DNA of 64,000 nt from Branchiostoma belcheri (lineage: Eukaryota > Chordata > Leptocardii > Amphioxiformes > Branchiostomatidae), in contig NW_017802547.1 in the NCBI RefSeq assembly GCF_001625305.1, forward strand, positions 494,189 to 558,188, written 5' to 3'. Position 1 is the first letter of the stretch, and each line of letters opens with the position of its first letter. Positions 39,030 to 51,700 of this stretch are shown piece after piece. Position numbers and translations under genes: made by a program. Under the pieces are notes generated by a model. That model saw nothing but the letters and a program-made list of their open reading frames with translations, was not told the DNA's origin and did no database searches.

Positions 39030-39702
39030 ACTTAGCTTTGTGCTAATGTAAATCCACACGACAGTAGTATTCAGTTGTAAACTACTTCGGACGGATGGAT
39101 GGTTGACTAAGAATAAGATGAGCACCTAATTTATCAAAAAGATAACCGGTGTTACTCCTCAAATCTCAAAGTGGTTTGCAGGCTTTCGTAAGAGAGGGTT
39201 TGTGAAGTAAAGTCAACTTCGCGTTAAGAAGGATATCCACGATTAATACGCGCACATCATAACTTGCGTCCATTATACTAATAGGACAGAGAATGATGAT
39301 TAACAAATACTAAGTAAAAATGACAAAGCTTATTGTCTATTCTGCTATTTTACTGATCTGATATATTCTGCCAAAGAGTACAGCTGCGTTTTGTATAAAA
39401 TGATTTTAAAAAACATGTAGAAAACTACGCTATCATTCACATACTCTGGCACACTTCAATGGCGTTCCTTTATCTTTTGATGATGCCTGCGCTCTAGGTG
39501 GGTCATCAACACTGTACAGAATGCTGCACACATTGCGGTCCCACGCAAGGCCATCAAGGAAGTAATGACCCATTCATATCTATAGAAGTGGGCTGATTTT
39601 ACACGAAAATCTATAAAACGACATATCCTCACCTATTTGGAGTAATGTTTACGTCGCCTGATGGTGTAAGTGATGGCAATGGGAGGGGTTGCACCGTCGC
39701 AC

Positions 39703-39957
39703 TCAGCTGCCTTGGTCGGGAGAAGCCGGTCGCCTTCCTGTAGGAATCTGCCCTGTTCCACGCTGCGGCAACGGCGACTGACTAAGCTCGGTGGAAACAC
39801 CTACTTTCTCTACCCGTGGCTCATCCGCGGTAAACATTTCTATTAAGCCGTAGATGACATTGGTGATTGGTTGAAGAGGACATTGATTTACCAGAGCCGC
39901 CGCTACGCTCCCTTCATCGCCTGCTAAACAGAACGTCACCACTGTCCAATACAACAT
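39703..39957 (-). CDS. Candidate small secreted protein or first exon, 84 aa (tentative)
   Basis: From ATG 39957 to TGA 39703. The N-terminus (MLYWTVVTFCLAGDEG) is a short hydrophobic stretch that could be a weak signal peptide. The rest contains QCPLQPITNVIYGLIEMF and ends in a Pro/Gly/Arg-rich tail. The reason to list it is its promoter: a TATA box and an initiator at 28-bp spacing lie about 90-120 bp upstream. Possible donors inside the frame (for example AAA/GTAGGT) mean it may be a truncated first exon of a spliced gene. I recognise no family. Confidence 0.25.
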   Translation of the reverse strand: MLYWTVVTFCLAGDEGSVAAALVNQCPLQPITNVIYGLIEMFTADEPRVEKVGVSTELSQSPLPQRGTGQIPTGRRPASPDQGS

Positions 39958-40039
39958 CAACACAATTGGTCGATATTACCAATTCCCGAAAGTTCCGATA
40001 GAGCTGATGCCTGGGGCGGCGAGTTCGCGCGAGTTTGAA

Positions 40040-40080
40040 TAGAGAATGAATCACCGGCCGATCAGAAACTATATAATGCT
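40040..40080 (-). promoter_or_regulatory. TATA box and initiator upstream of the 39.96-kb ATG
   Basis: Minus strand TATATAG at 40075-40069 and TTCATTCT (initiator A at 40047) are 28 bp apart, the canonical spacing for animal core promoters. The surrounding 39.7-40.14 kb is GC-richer than its flanks. Confidence 0.4.
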
Positions 40081-40310
40081 CCTCTTCCTCGCTCAGGTCC
40101 GCCCGCAAAGTTACGGGCAATGGCTTTTGCGCACTCGCCTTTCACCTTGCATGTAAAAAAACTACACATAATCAGTGGTGCCCAGCTATAGAAAAAAGCG
40201 TTTGGAATTGAACAATTGCAAGTAGCTGCTAGCAAGGTTTTAGATTGAAAATGCGAAATAAAAAATCTCTGCCAACATAATCAGAAAAATGACAAGGACA
40301 TCGGAGACAT

Positions 40311-40355
40311 TAACACACAACACGCGCGCATACATACACACACACACACACACAT

Positions 40356-40410
<55 letters not shown>

Positions 40411-40495
40411 TACACATTAGCACACCGTGATACACACAAACACGCACGCACGCGCGCGCACACACAAACACACACACACGCAAACGCACACATAA
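40311..40495. repeat. (CA)n microsatellite
   Basis: Long, interrupted CA/CATA/CG dinucleotide tract. The cysteine-valine frames on the minus strand come from it. Confidence 0.95.
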
Positions 40496-41929
40496 GGACA
40501 CAAAGAGACCCAGCTTGTAGAGAGACAGACATTTCAGAAATACTACTTCACTCCCTTGGGATAGAAATAAACATATAAAAGCAAACAAACATCGTGTTGA
40601 CATTCATGTAGCACGTGAGCTACCAGTACTTCATGTTTAATTATGTTCTTGTCTTGATTTGTACGGTACTGTATATATTGTTTTAAACAGCAGTGGTTAA
40701 TCACTGATGAGTGCCACCCTGGATATAGAACACAGAAATAGATAAACAAAGAAAATACTTATTTTTCCATCGTTCACTCGTGCTACTTGTTTGACACAGT
40801 TTGGAAGGCGGCGCTCTAATCCTGTGAACATGTTTGATACAGCCCTTTCTTTAACCCGCTCCAAGGCTGATCTGCACAAACGAGGATGCGCTTGATTACG
40901 TTACCAGAAACGAGGAGCTAGCTGAATGGCCCAATTAGCCTTCATCATCCGGTAGGTAAGGCTTCCATTGGTGAGGTTTCAGGTTCCGCGGCGCCGGCCT
41001 AGAATTACACCAAATTGCTACAGCACGACTTGATTAAGTGGAAGTGCTTTGACGGGGCAATTACCGGTGTGAAGAATAGGAGTTCAATTTCAAGATATCG
41101 AGCACAGTTTCCGAGACGTTTTCTGACTTAGAAACTCTTTGCTATCTGATTGGATACAGTAGCAAAGATCCAAGTTTTATCAAAGTCTTTTCTACTTTAT
41201 ACTATCATGAAAGTTCATGTGTTGGTAGTTCCCTGTTTAAAGTTAAAACTTTAGATCCATCCTCTGCAAGATACATTTGACCCAGTGTTGACGTCACACT
41301 TCAATGAAGCCACGTGACAATCCTCACTGGGTCAGTCGACTGAGGAAGACCAGAATGACTGGTCGAACGCTCTAGGTGAGAGATCTTTATCGTGGATCAA
41401 AGGTTTCAACATCTTTTCTACCCTATTGCATACTTCGTGAGCGTTTCTTGCGCTTGAAGGAATGCTTAATCTGAGGTTGCTTTTAAGTCACTGTCTTCGG
41501 TTCATCTTATTTTTTCCTTCATGAGTTGCGTTAAACTTTGTTTCGAATGGAAGGTCTTAACTTAAAAATTGAACCTGTCTATCTATTTAATCATAGTAGT
41601 CTAATAGTTAGAGTCGCTTTGCATCTAGTTAATCACTCTTTTGTTTTTACGACTATCTTTTTAAAATTTATATTATTTCATAACGATCTGGAGAAAACTA
41701 TCTTAATTGTTTTTTTGCTTGTAAACATCATGGTGCGCTCATACGTCCGTCAATATATTAAGAGCAGCACATGTGTAATAAACAAGGTAACTATCATGTT
41801 CAACGACTTAAAAAGACTTTTAAAGAGTGATTTCATCGATTGACCTCCTTTTTGTTTCACAAGAATCCTGTTTCTGTTATTCAATACGACATTGCCTACA
41901 GCAGCCGATACAACTCTCTGTATATCAAT

Positions 41930-41981
41930 GAATGGATGGATGGAGGGATGGATGGATGGATGGATGGATGGAAGAATGAAT
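41930..41981. repeat. (GGAT)n microsatellite
   Basis: About ten GGAT units with two interruptions. Confidence 0.95.
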
Positions 41982-42182
41982 AAATGTACAGCTATACATA
42001 CATATATACATACAGGATTCACTCACATTGTATCTAGTTCTTTGTTTTATTCGGTAAGATATAAAATGCAAGTCATAATTGTGAAGATACTGAACATCAT
42101 CATCATCATCATGATCAGATACTGAAAAGGACTACGTTCTAAGGGTGGACAATATGAACTCCCTAGCAATTTTGATCAATTG

Positions 42183-42345
42183 CTTATACGTCACGTATGC
42201 ATAAAGTCTCATGTGAATAAGGTCACGTGTCTGTAACTGTAACTCTTTAGAGATTACGTTTTTGAAGTGATTGGTCATTCATTATTTTGATGAAGGTGAC
42301 AGTGGTCGTAGACAATTTTATCTCTGTTCAACATTCAACATTTTT
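42183..42345. repeat. Dispersed repeat, copy 2 (opposite orientation)
   Basis: Contains CACGTGTCTGTAACTGTAAC, then GAAGTGATTGGTCATTCATT and GATGAAGGTGACAGTGGTCG, matching the reverse complement of 9486-9672. A shorter related piece (TGACGTCACGTATCCGTAAA) occurs at about 62551. Confidence 0.6.
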
Positions 42346-42973
42346 ATATGATTACTGCAAACATAGATGACCTTCCATGATAAGTTATAATTGTGTTTGA
42401 TGTCTATATTCTATATCCCCTTTATCTATTATTACTACATTTCCTAGACAGAGATCCACAAGTCTGAGGTTGCCGGACACAAGGGATCATCCATACATAC
42501 ATTTAGTTTGGGAATCGTTGTCAGCGTGGCGACAACACTAAAGCTCTGATATAATTTTCTTCGTATCAGCCTTGTATTGCCTCCCCTCGTTTCCTGAGTC
42601 TAGACGTGTCACAGTCCATTGTTAGCGATGGAGCAAACCAATCTCAACTTATCGAGCGAGTTTGTGTGGTTGGAATAATAAAGTGCAACTCCATGTTACC
42701 GTGCCATCAATTCATGTCAAAGCGAAACTGTCACTGTAGATATATGCATACCTATGCTTTGTTTTCTGTACATGTAATTTAAAAATCGTATATTGTAACT
42801 GGTGCCATTGTAACTGGATGTTTCTCTCAAGGTTTTTAACCCTCCTTGAAATTAGAAAATGTATTGTAAATTAGAAATATTCGTGAGCCTGTCAATGCTG
42901 ATAAAGTTTTTGTAAATGGGAGACCCTTTAAAGTTGTATTGAATTCAAACTGTGCATACATGTTTATAAACTT

Positions 42974-43298
42974 AAAGGGTTAATGCACCGTCTCGAGGTG
43001 TATATTGTGAGATAATCCCTAGGCCTGGTGTGGTGCAACAACCACCGAATGAACCACCGAGTGAGCGTAGCGAACAAAATGGCATGGACAAAAAAAAAAG
43101 TAAATATTATAAAAATTATGAACACTACTGTTATTTTCATGTGACCTGTATAATTGTACGGTCAAAAAAATCGGCAGGTTATTCTAATGACCGACTACTT
43201 TTATGTTATTCATCACTTGTACCGTATCGGCCTGATAACCAATGGGAAATTGAGGCTTCTCATTGGTCGACGTCCCCGGCTATGTGATAATAGCACAT
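42974..43298. repeat. Dispersed repeat family B, long copy
   Basis: Shares with 54706-54892 the words GAGGTGTATATTGTGAGATA, ACCACCGAATGAACCACC, AATGACCGACTACTTTTA and TCTCATTGGTCGACG in order. About 325 bp and non-coding. Confidence 0.65.
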
Positions 43299-44634
43299 TG
43301 GACTTGACCTTCCCTCCACAAGCCGAGATTATTTACTAATCCATGCCTCTATTTCCGTGCTTAATTCCGCGTACGCCCGCTTCCATTCCAATCCCAACTG
43401 TTATATTTTGTGCTCGAAAGGTTATAGGATTTCGCCTTTGACTTCCGTTGTAACTTCCCAGGGTCAAATGGCCAATACATTAGCCAACTTGCCCCCGGCC
43501 ATTCATATGTCTCTTTCCGTATTGCTTGGTGACCCCATACATTTCGCAGCGAGCGAAAAATCTTTGGAGTCGCGGGCATGTTACGCGGTTAAAATTTAAC
43601 GTTTGAAAGGTCAATAGGCCACCTGCGAGTGGAAGCAATATCGGCTAGATGTCTCTCATTTCAAACGGGTAGAGAAACAATTGCACCAAATGGCCCGGCT
43701 CTATTGACCCTGCGTACATTCGGTTGTATCGACCTCCATTTTTACGTTGTAAGATTAAATATATATATGTTCCCCGGGCAGAAAAGGCGATAATGAGAGC
43801 AAAGTGGTTAGACCACGGCTGAATTGCTTTATCGTCAAGTGATCCTTCAAGCACGCGTGGCAGGTCTAGAAAATATGAACAAATCTGACAAGGAAAACAC
43901 ATCTATAAAAAGAAAGCGACAACAACAAAGGATTATTTTTAGAAGAGTTGCCATTGCCAAAATGTATACGACGGCAAGTTAGAACTTTGCCTGCAGTGAA
44001 ATTATAATTCGAACACAACGGAGACTTTATCCTTATAGATTGTCTGCTACAAATATGATGCTGCCTGTATAAAATATGATTCATATGCTATTCATTCAAA
44101 CGGCAATCGCTCATAAGAGACGCAGTATAAGCTGTCAGAAATGATTTTGAAGACTGTAGATTTTAAACATATGGACAACTCCATGTCTTCAGATAAGCAG
44201 TTACCGTCTGTGGTGTAAGCAGAACTTACAGCTTGTGCATCTTACTTAGATATTACATTTTCAACTTCGGATACGTCGGGCATCACTCAGCAATGTCTAT
44301 TATCATTTTTTCATTATTATGGCCACACAAATTTAATTGTCATTCAACCTTATCCAATTGTTTCGTTTTATACGTAGTTGTTGTATTAAACCAAGTTAAG
44401 TTTTGCGTATTGCGGTGTGCAGGTATGCAGGAGTTGGTATTTTACGTCAAACAATAGTTCAACGATCTCATACCTTCTCCAGATGACGATTTTGTAAATT
44501 CTTCTCATTGATTATGCAAATGAAATGCTCATTTGCATGTATTATATCAGTTGTTTACATCCAAGACCCACCCTACCTTCCGAGTTTCATGATAATCCAT
44601 ATATAGCTTCTTGAGCTATCGTGTCAAACCGAAT

Positions 44635-44682
<48 letters not shown>

Positions 44683-45589
44683 TACACACACACATGCAAA
44701 CATAAACACACACACGTGCGTACACAAACACACACAAGATATCAAAAACATAATCTTCTGGCGAAGGCAATAAACACCTAAGGAATGGTTCTATTTATCC
44801 GTTTCGCTCCCTTCCAAAATCGATTTCACATTAACAGTCGCTCATACGTTACACAATATGATACTGTGCCGCTGAAGTATTAATACTGTTGTAGCGGTGG
44901 CGTCGATTGTGGATTACATGTTCAATTCATTAAAACCCAGCCACTTCGGGCTCCCCATTGGAAAGTATTGATCAAGCTTGCCTGAATTACTACACTTGCA
45001 TACCGGGAACAGGTCCTGGTAATGTAGCCGGCCCTGCACGTACTTTTGAAGAACATGAAATCGGAGAGCATGTGTTCTTCCTATAAAATATTATTATCTT
45101 GTGTTTGAGATGTGCATAATTCAATTGCTGTTGTGATATTCAGTAATTATATATTATTTGCTTCAATTGGAAATGTTCTCAAGTAGTGTTACAATTATAT
45201 ACATGTTTCGAATCAGTGAAAATCACACATAAAAACGAAAAAAGACAATGCCTCTGGTCATTGATGAGAATCATACAACAGCGACTCCTGGCGAATTTTG
45301 TGAAAAGATGCAACACATTTAACACAAACACACACACACACACACAGTTCGAAAAATACAAAACAGACCAGCCCTATTGCCTGGAAAAAAAATGTTTTTG
45401 CCGAATGCCCCCCATCCCACACACACACACAAATAATATGAGTCTACATGTATTTGCCCAGATAGCGGTAGGTAATGTTCAAAATGCAGGTGTGAAATTG
45501 TGGAGGAAATAATTCTTGCTTAACTAGCTAAAGATTTGGGTTCGTTATGAAATGGTTGTCATACTATCTGTGACTTTTAAGATGTGGAA
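43299..45589. other. No gene seen
   Basis: A mildly GC-rich stretch at 43.35-43.60 kb with frames on both strands has no recognisable domain. The rest is AT-rich with CA tracts. Confidence 0.45.
44637..44733. repeat. (CA)n microsatellite
   Basis: About 20 perfect CA units followed by degenerate CA-rich sequence. Smaller CA tracts lie at 45315-45348 and 52700-52741. Confidence 0.95.
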
Positions 45590-45805
45590 AAGGACTGACA
45601 TGGCGAACGTGCTTTGGCTCCATTTGACTTGCTGTACAGGCGGTATCTTGCGACACTATTTGAGTATTCAGGGTGCAGATTCAAAGGTCATCAAGAGGTC
45701 AGCATTTCAGTACCGCCATCTTCTGTGTCTTTTGTAATCATTTTACGGCCAGAAAATACATACTACAAGGATCCCGGGATATTCTAACCCATAGGACTGC
45801 TACAG
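45590..45805 (+). other. Possible upstream exon (5' UTR) of the zinc-finger gene
   Basis: A donor-like CTACAG/GTATGA sits at 45805/45806 and would splice to the acceptor at 46455/46456 (650-bp intron). The joined frame has an in-frame TGA at 45661 and no ATG before 46566, so this exon would be non-coding, which supports the 46566 start. A YY1-like sequence (reverse of AAGATGGCGG) lies at 45712-45722, a type often near transcription starts of animal genes. The left edge is unknown. Confidence 0.35.
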
Positions 45806-46565
45806 GTATGATCATTGTTGTTTTAAAACATCTATATGCTTGTAATGCTTGTGATATTGCTGTATATTTGAAGTTTATTGTGCATACGATGGGTGTGGGA
45901 GGGGGGCGTTAGTTACGCTTTAGAGCCTCCGCTTTACAAATAATTTGGCGTACGAAGTACTAGTGTTAAATATAGGATCATATCGTGCTTCGCTTTTGCC
46001 AAGGCATCTGCTTTAGAATCTTAGTATGATAGCCCAAACTATCAGTTTAGTCGGGATAGTTTTCAAGTTATCTTTTTTTCCTTGTCAAATTGTGTTATAT
46101 CCCATGCTTCCTTCATGTTTACATTTTTATAAACAAAAGAAATACATACCTTTACACCTAGACATGTTTTAATTGATTTTTTGTTAAAAACCGATGAGGA
46201 AGTTAGATTAGTGACAATTTCTTTGTCTTCACTGCATAATAAGAATTTCATTACTAGTAACACAACAAAAGTAAATGTACAGCAACTTTAAAATTTGTAA
46301 GGTCTATAACTTAAGTATAAGTTATAACTAGACATACAGACAGACGGAATGGGTACAAAAGAGTTGACCTCCGTAGAAGACTATAAATGAGTCAATTTAT
46401 ACTACTTTATCAAAGGTCTAAACATTCTTTGACATATTTACCTTTTTGTACACAGACCAGACTGCAAGGTTTGAACTGCTCACACCTGGAAGGACCCCTA
46501 CTCTTTTCCATAAGTGTGGTGGGTTTTTTACGAGCAACAAAGGCCGGCAACCATCAACTATAGAC

Positions 46566-47498
46566 ATGTGGTCGCACACTGGAAAACACAATCGTGAAGA
46601 AACAAGAGAAGATGGGACATTTGATGGAAGACAAAAAGAAGACAGACGTGCAACAGCAAGTTGCACCACAGACCTAGGACTAAAACATACATGTGACATG
46701 TGGAGAGCACCAGGGAGTAGGAGAGACATTCAGGAATGTAGCTGGGGTGCAAGCAGTCAAAAGAACAAGTCAGAAATTGGCCCTCAGCCTTTGCAACATA
46801 CATGCAGTAGTGGAAATCAAGCCTGGGTGTGCTACATTTGTGGGTCAGAATTTAGCACGATCTCAAGTTTCGAAGACCACATCAATAGTGCTCATATGCC
46901 AGGATCCAAAAGAAAATGCAACTCTGAGACCCTCCAAAGTAACATACCCGGCTTATCCAGCCAACCAACTCCTGTACAAACCCACCCCATAGAAAGGATC
47001 TTCCCTTGTAGTTTTTGTGAGAAGAACTTCACCACTAAGGCATATATGAATATTCACATGCGTGTGCATACAGGCGATAAGCCTTACAAGTGTCAGATGT
47101 GTGACAAGGCATTTAGTCAGCATGGTACGCTGAAGAACCACATCCGTACACACACTGGCGAGAAACCTTTCGTCTGCGAGTTTTGCGAAATGTCGTTTAC
47201 AAGCAAGGGCAATATGATAACACATACACGCATCCATACTGCGCATAAGCCTTATGAATGCCAAGTGTGTGAGAAAAAATTCAGCCAGCTTGGTAGCTTG
47301 AAAGTCCACATGCGTAAACACACTGGGGAGAGACCGTTCGAGTGTCCGATGTGTGGTATGAAGTGCATCACTAAGGGTAACCTCAAGACCCACCTTTACA
47401 CTCACACTGGTGAGAAACCTCACAAGTGTGAGGTATGTAGGAAGGAATTTAGCCAAAAAGGAAGTCTAAAGACCCATATGAAGACTCACAATCCTTGA
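46566..47498 (+). CDS. C2H2 zinc-finger protein (terminal coding exon; about 310 aa)
   Basis: Likely sequence-specific DNA-binding nuclear protein. The open frame runs from a splice acceptor (pyrimidine tract then ACAG, exon from 46456) to TGA at 47496-47498. The first ATG is 46566, giving 310 residues. Residues 1-85 are polar and charged. A lone finger (C89, C92, H105, H110) uses a four-residue His-His spacing. Six tandem fingers occupy about 148-308 with C-x2-C-x12-H-x3-H spacing and TGEKP-type linkers (TGDKP, TGEKP, TAHKP, TGERP, TGEKP). Fingers alternate in type: 1, 3 and 5 carry T/S-K before the helix, while 2, 4 and 6 read FSQxGxLK. Finger 5 has Cys instead of the core Phe (CGMKC), and the finger 3-4 linker TAHKP is atypical. 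There is no KRAB, BTB or SCAN domain in this exon. AATAAA occurs at 47927-47932. The open frame opposite it (46953-47456) is a shadow. Confidence 0.93.
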   Translation: MWSHTGKHNREETREDGTFDGRQKEDRRATASCTTDLGLKHTCDMWRAPGSRRDIQECSWGASSQKNKSEIGPQPLQHTCSSGNQAWVCYICGSEFSTISSFEDHINSAHMPGSKRKCNSETLQSNIPGLSSQPTPVQTHPIERIFPCSFCEKNFTTKAYMNIHMRVHTGDKPYKCQMCDKAFSQHGTLKNHIRTHTGEKPFVCEFCEMSFTSKGNMITHTRIHTAHKPYECQVCEKKFSQLGSLKVHMRKHTGERPFECPMCGMKCITKGNLKTHLYTHTGEKPHKCEVCRKEFSQKGSLKTHMKTHNP

Positions 47499-48796
47499 CA
47501 AGGACATGGTTTGTAACATAAGACCACAGTCACCACACCAATTTAATTTGTTGGTTTGCACAGCTGCCTGCTTCATTTTTTTCTGATTTGCAAAAGAGAA
47601 AAAAAAATTCAGGCCCTGAATCAACTCCAAAATGCACTTTTTTAAAATATTTATTCACATATATTTATTGAGTATTTAGCAAAAAGCACAGATTAGATGC
47701 TTATGTGATGACTTCTGCTCAATGCACATAGTTTGGCACCAACAGTTGAAGGAATGTCCCTTCTCTTCAGAGTTGTTACAGTTTTTGATTAAAAGTTTGA
47801 ATTACAAACCAACCCGGTATGTTGACTTATCATAGCATTTGGAGCTATCTAGGCCTGGTTTTTTTTGCCCTGCATGCCGCTTCATTTTTTTTCTGAAAAA
47901 ATCCGAGAACCAACAAACTAGTACAAAATAAATTAAGCAACATGATAAATTCTTATATTTGGCCGCTTGCCTTATTTATAAAATTCCTCAAAGTTAATGT
48001 TTATCCATTTTTTTAGTGATTTTGCGTTACATAATGATCTACTTAGATGGCTAACCTTTATCAGTTATATGTTTGTTTGAATGGAAGTATAGTTCTTTAT
48101 TCACAACCATTTATCAATAAGTAGTTCACCAACATCATGGTGTTTGTTATACTTCTAGTTTTTTTGCTTCTTTAAAGGAAAGTAACTACAACGTTTGGCT
48201 TGTCAACTGTTGCAGAGTTGAAATCTAAATGTGACAATGTGTAATGTTTAATGTTTAATTCAAGTCTGTTGTAGCAATATGATTTGTGTAGAAGGAATAG
48301 AAAAACTGAATGTGAAGGTAAACATCTTTATTTCATAAACATAAATATCAACCAGAACTATTTTTGTGCATTTCAAAAGTGCAATGATATAAGAAAAGAT
48401 ACGCTTGTATAGATAACTAAATGTGTAGCTTTAGACATTACATATATATCATCATCATGTATATACTGTAATGTCTTATAAAGTTTTATCCATATTAAAC
48501 AATAGCAATGTGCAAAACCACTAAAGCATTTGTGATAATTCTCTTAACATACTACATTACTCATTTTCTTTACATAGATTGATAACAATTACATACAGAT
48601 ATAGATTTGATAATAAATAGTCCATGCAATACTAAGAGAAAAATTTAGAAAAATACTTATTCAATAATCATTTTACACATACATGCGTTATCAATATAAG
48701 ATACATTCAATCTCGCTTTAGCCTTTGGGATACAAATCTGTTCACCATTGCTCGTGCTTGGGTCATAGTTCATCCATGTCGCCTATTTATGATAAT
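47499..48796. other. 3' UTR and space between convergent genes
   Basis: AT-rich non-coding sequence separates the zinc-finger stop (plus) from the stop of the ten-exon gene (minus). It contains the zinc-finger poly(A) signal candidate at 47927-47932. I see no further gene. Confidence 0.6.
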
Positions 48797-51700
48797 TTAT
48801 GCATGATTGGAGCCTAGGCGCTGACGTGGCAATGTACCAGTAGCCTGGCGCTTGCGCAGTGCGTCCTGCCGTACGCCCATGCAGGCACCTTCATACACTG
48901 AGGGGTTGTCATCTACCCACAGTTCATTGCGGCTGCTAGTCCTGCGCAGGCGTTCTAGATGAAAATAGCAGAAACAGCAAAATCGTATATTGATATTACA
49001 TTCTTGTGTTAAGTACTTATAAATAATATTATAAATCTGGGTTTCTAACCAGAATTCTAGAAAAAAATATGTAGTGTACAAATAAAATTTCATTTACATA
49101 ATTAATCAGTTCAAACGTTCTATATCCTCTCGGTACGGACAATTTCATCCTAGGGAAAAGAGCCTATATCTAGAGAAAGGTTCGTAGTTTTACCTCTCCT
49201 TGGCACGACTCCCCACTTTCCTGACACCATTCCTCCTGCATGGACCCACTCGTCCCAGTCATCGTGTCCTGAAATGCATGTAAAACATTTCTTGAAAAAC
49301 ACTAGAGAACGACAGTGCCTAAAATGCCTATCAATATAGGGAACTAAAATTTGTTTTTAAAAGTTCATAGCACCTAAGTCAACCGTGGTTATATTATTGT
49401 TTCACGCGTACGCGTCTCCCAAATGATCTCCAAGCAGATCTTTTGGTGGATGCGAGACTATTAAATTGGGCAGGCTCAATAAAGACTCAATAAAAACGTC
49501 TAAAAATTCGCGAAAAATACACCAAAGCCTAAACCTGTGCTTGGACAGTAGTTCTCGACAACTTGCCATAAATTTCAGAATCAGTAAAATGGCTGCACTT
49601 TTAAAGTAGGTATTTTACGTAGTGGTAATTTTACCTGGCTGCCTGGCACCTTCGCAGCCGTTCTGTCGGAGATACGAGTTTTTGCGTCGTCTCGGCTCGG
49701 AGGTTGTTCGTCGGGAGCGTCGTTTCGAGCTCGGGATGTTTTCGGTCATCATCGGCGGCGCCTCGGGCTCGGCTTCGTCGTCGTCGTCAAATATGGTGAC
49801 TCTGGAGTCGTCAAGGTCAGCCTTTTGGAAAAATTTTAGACCAGTGTTAGTACGAGAGAAAGGGGGTGATTATTTATATAATAACCTGTGGAGATGATTT
49901 CCGTAAATATTTTCATCAGGTTGGTAAGTCACTGAGTATAGAGACTTTTTTTTTTACACAACCAAGTGTTTTATTAACAGCCGACGTTTCAGTGACCGAG
50001 TGTCACCTTCCTCAGGGAAATTCTGACTGGTTCACATTGCATTGCAGCACAGGTGTCGCTGCTATAGATGCATTCCCAAACGTATAATATATATACATAT
50101 CTACACGTATGGATGGTTACAGGGAACTTTATATTCAATGCGGTCCGCGTTTGGAAGCGCATTGTGGACAGTTCTCTCTAACTGCTTTGGATACTATCAA
50201 TACTGTAGGTTTCTGGCTGAATCAGATTTGAACTAAATGTATAACTAATTAAACATCATGCCTGCAGCCCCTTGTACGTGTGCACTCACAAATTCTTCCT
50301 TCGCCAGATATACATCAAGAAATAATCACAGAATATTACTGATGATTTTTTCAAACTTCTTAAATCAGAATATACTGTGGTGCTGGGTCGATTCCGTTCC
50401 TACCTCAGCCGATACAAGTTCTTTCTTGTTTGGGATAGTGATGTTTAAGTTCAAGTTGACGCATGCGCCGCTAGGGTCGACTGAATAGGTCCCTCGGACA
50501 TGCCCGTCTTGGTGCAGTTTGAGTTGGTCCGCCAGGTGTCTCTGTCAAAGACAGAACACACCTTAGTTCCCAGCTCTCATTGATTAAAGTATGGGTATAT
50601 TACGTACAAGGGGCTGCATATTGCAAGGCATGACTGTCACGGTACTCTTAAGATAGACCAGCACGTCGGGTGAAACCCGTAATATAATGCACTGGGTATA
50701 GCGCTTCGGCAGAACGTCTCATTTAAGGTCGTAATCTCACCTGTGATCCAAAGGTGTTGTGTCGCCGTCTGGTGCGGCCGCGCTGCCAGAAAGCGTTGAA
50801 GTTTTTGTTGCCGTTTGGGTTGCCATAGTAACCATCGCCGTCGCCTCGCTGGCTCTGGTTCCTGTTCTTGAAAGGTTTCTTGAAAGCTTGCCAGGCCTGA
50901 AAAAGTTGGGAACCAGAATATGGTCTGCTCTGTTAATTCCTACTCAAACACATCCATGTACTAGTATGGTAATAAGAGTCTAAATCCCTCCTGCTATTTA
51001 AGTGCAACATGATGTAACCCAACACTAGTTACCATGGTGACAGCTCACGGATACGCTACAAACTGTGGAATTTCAATTCGAAATTTATCCTTACCTTGTA
51101 CATAGGTGGCTGTTTGTTTGGCTGCCTTGACTTTCGCCTCCATCGCTTCCCATGGTAAGGTGCCGCGTCATCGTTTTCCATGATCTCACGTTCTGCCGCC
51201 CTCCTCTCCGCTTCCTGCCTTGCCCTGTCGAAGTCAAACGTCGGTTCCGTAATCTGATAGGCCAAGACGGGGTTTCCATCGCCCTCAATCCAACTGTCGT
51301 CCTCAGACGGCTTCGCGTCGCTGTCGGGATTCTTCGCCGAGGCGTCCGTCGTTTTCGGAGGAGCGCCGAACCCCTTCGTCCTTTTGACGGGGGACTTCTT
51401 TTTAGGCTTGCAGCGACCTGACAGCCGGAATGCTCGTCCGAACAGACTCGGGGCCTTGTTGGGGGAGAACTGTATGTTGGAGTAAGAGTTGTCGATGGAG
51501 ATGGGCACGCCGCCTTCGGTGTTGTCCTGAGCCTTCCGTGCTCCCTGGTCTAGTTCTATCTTCTCTATGAGGTTGTGCACGATGTCCAGGTAGTCTCCGT
51601 TTCTGTCCTCCCCGCTTTCGGACGTCTTCTGACTGGCCGAGTCGAACCCCGTGTCGTCTGATATGATGGACGGGGTGGATGTGCGCTTGGCCGCATCGTC

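Noticed and set aside
40281-40603. Cys-Val-rich minus-strand frames that look like a cysteine-rich protein
   Set aside because: Translation of the (CA)n microsatellite.
46953-47456. 167-codon minus-strand frame
   Set aside because: Mirror of the repetitive zinc-finger coding sequence.
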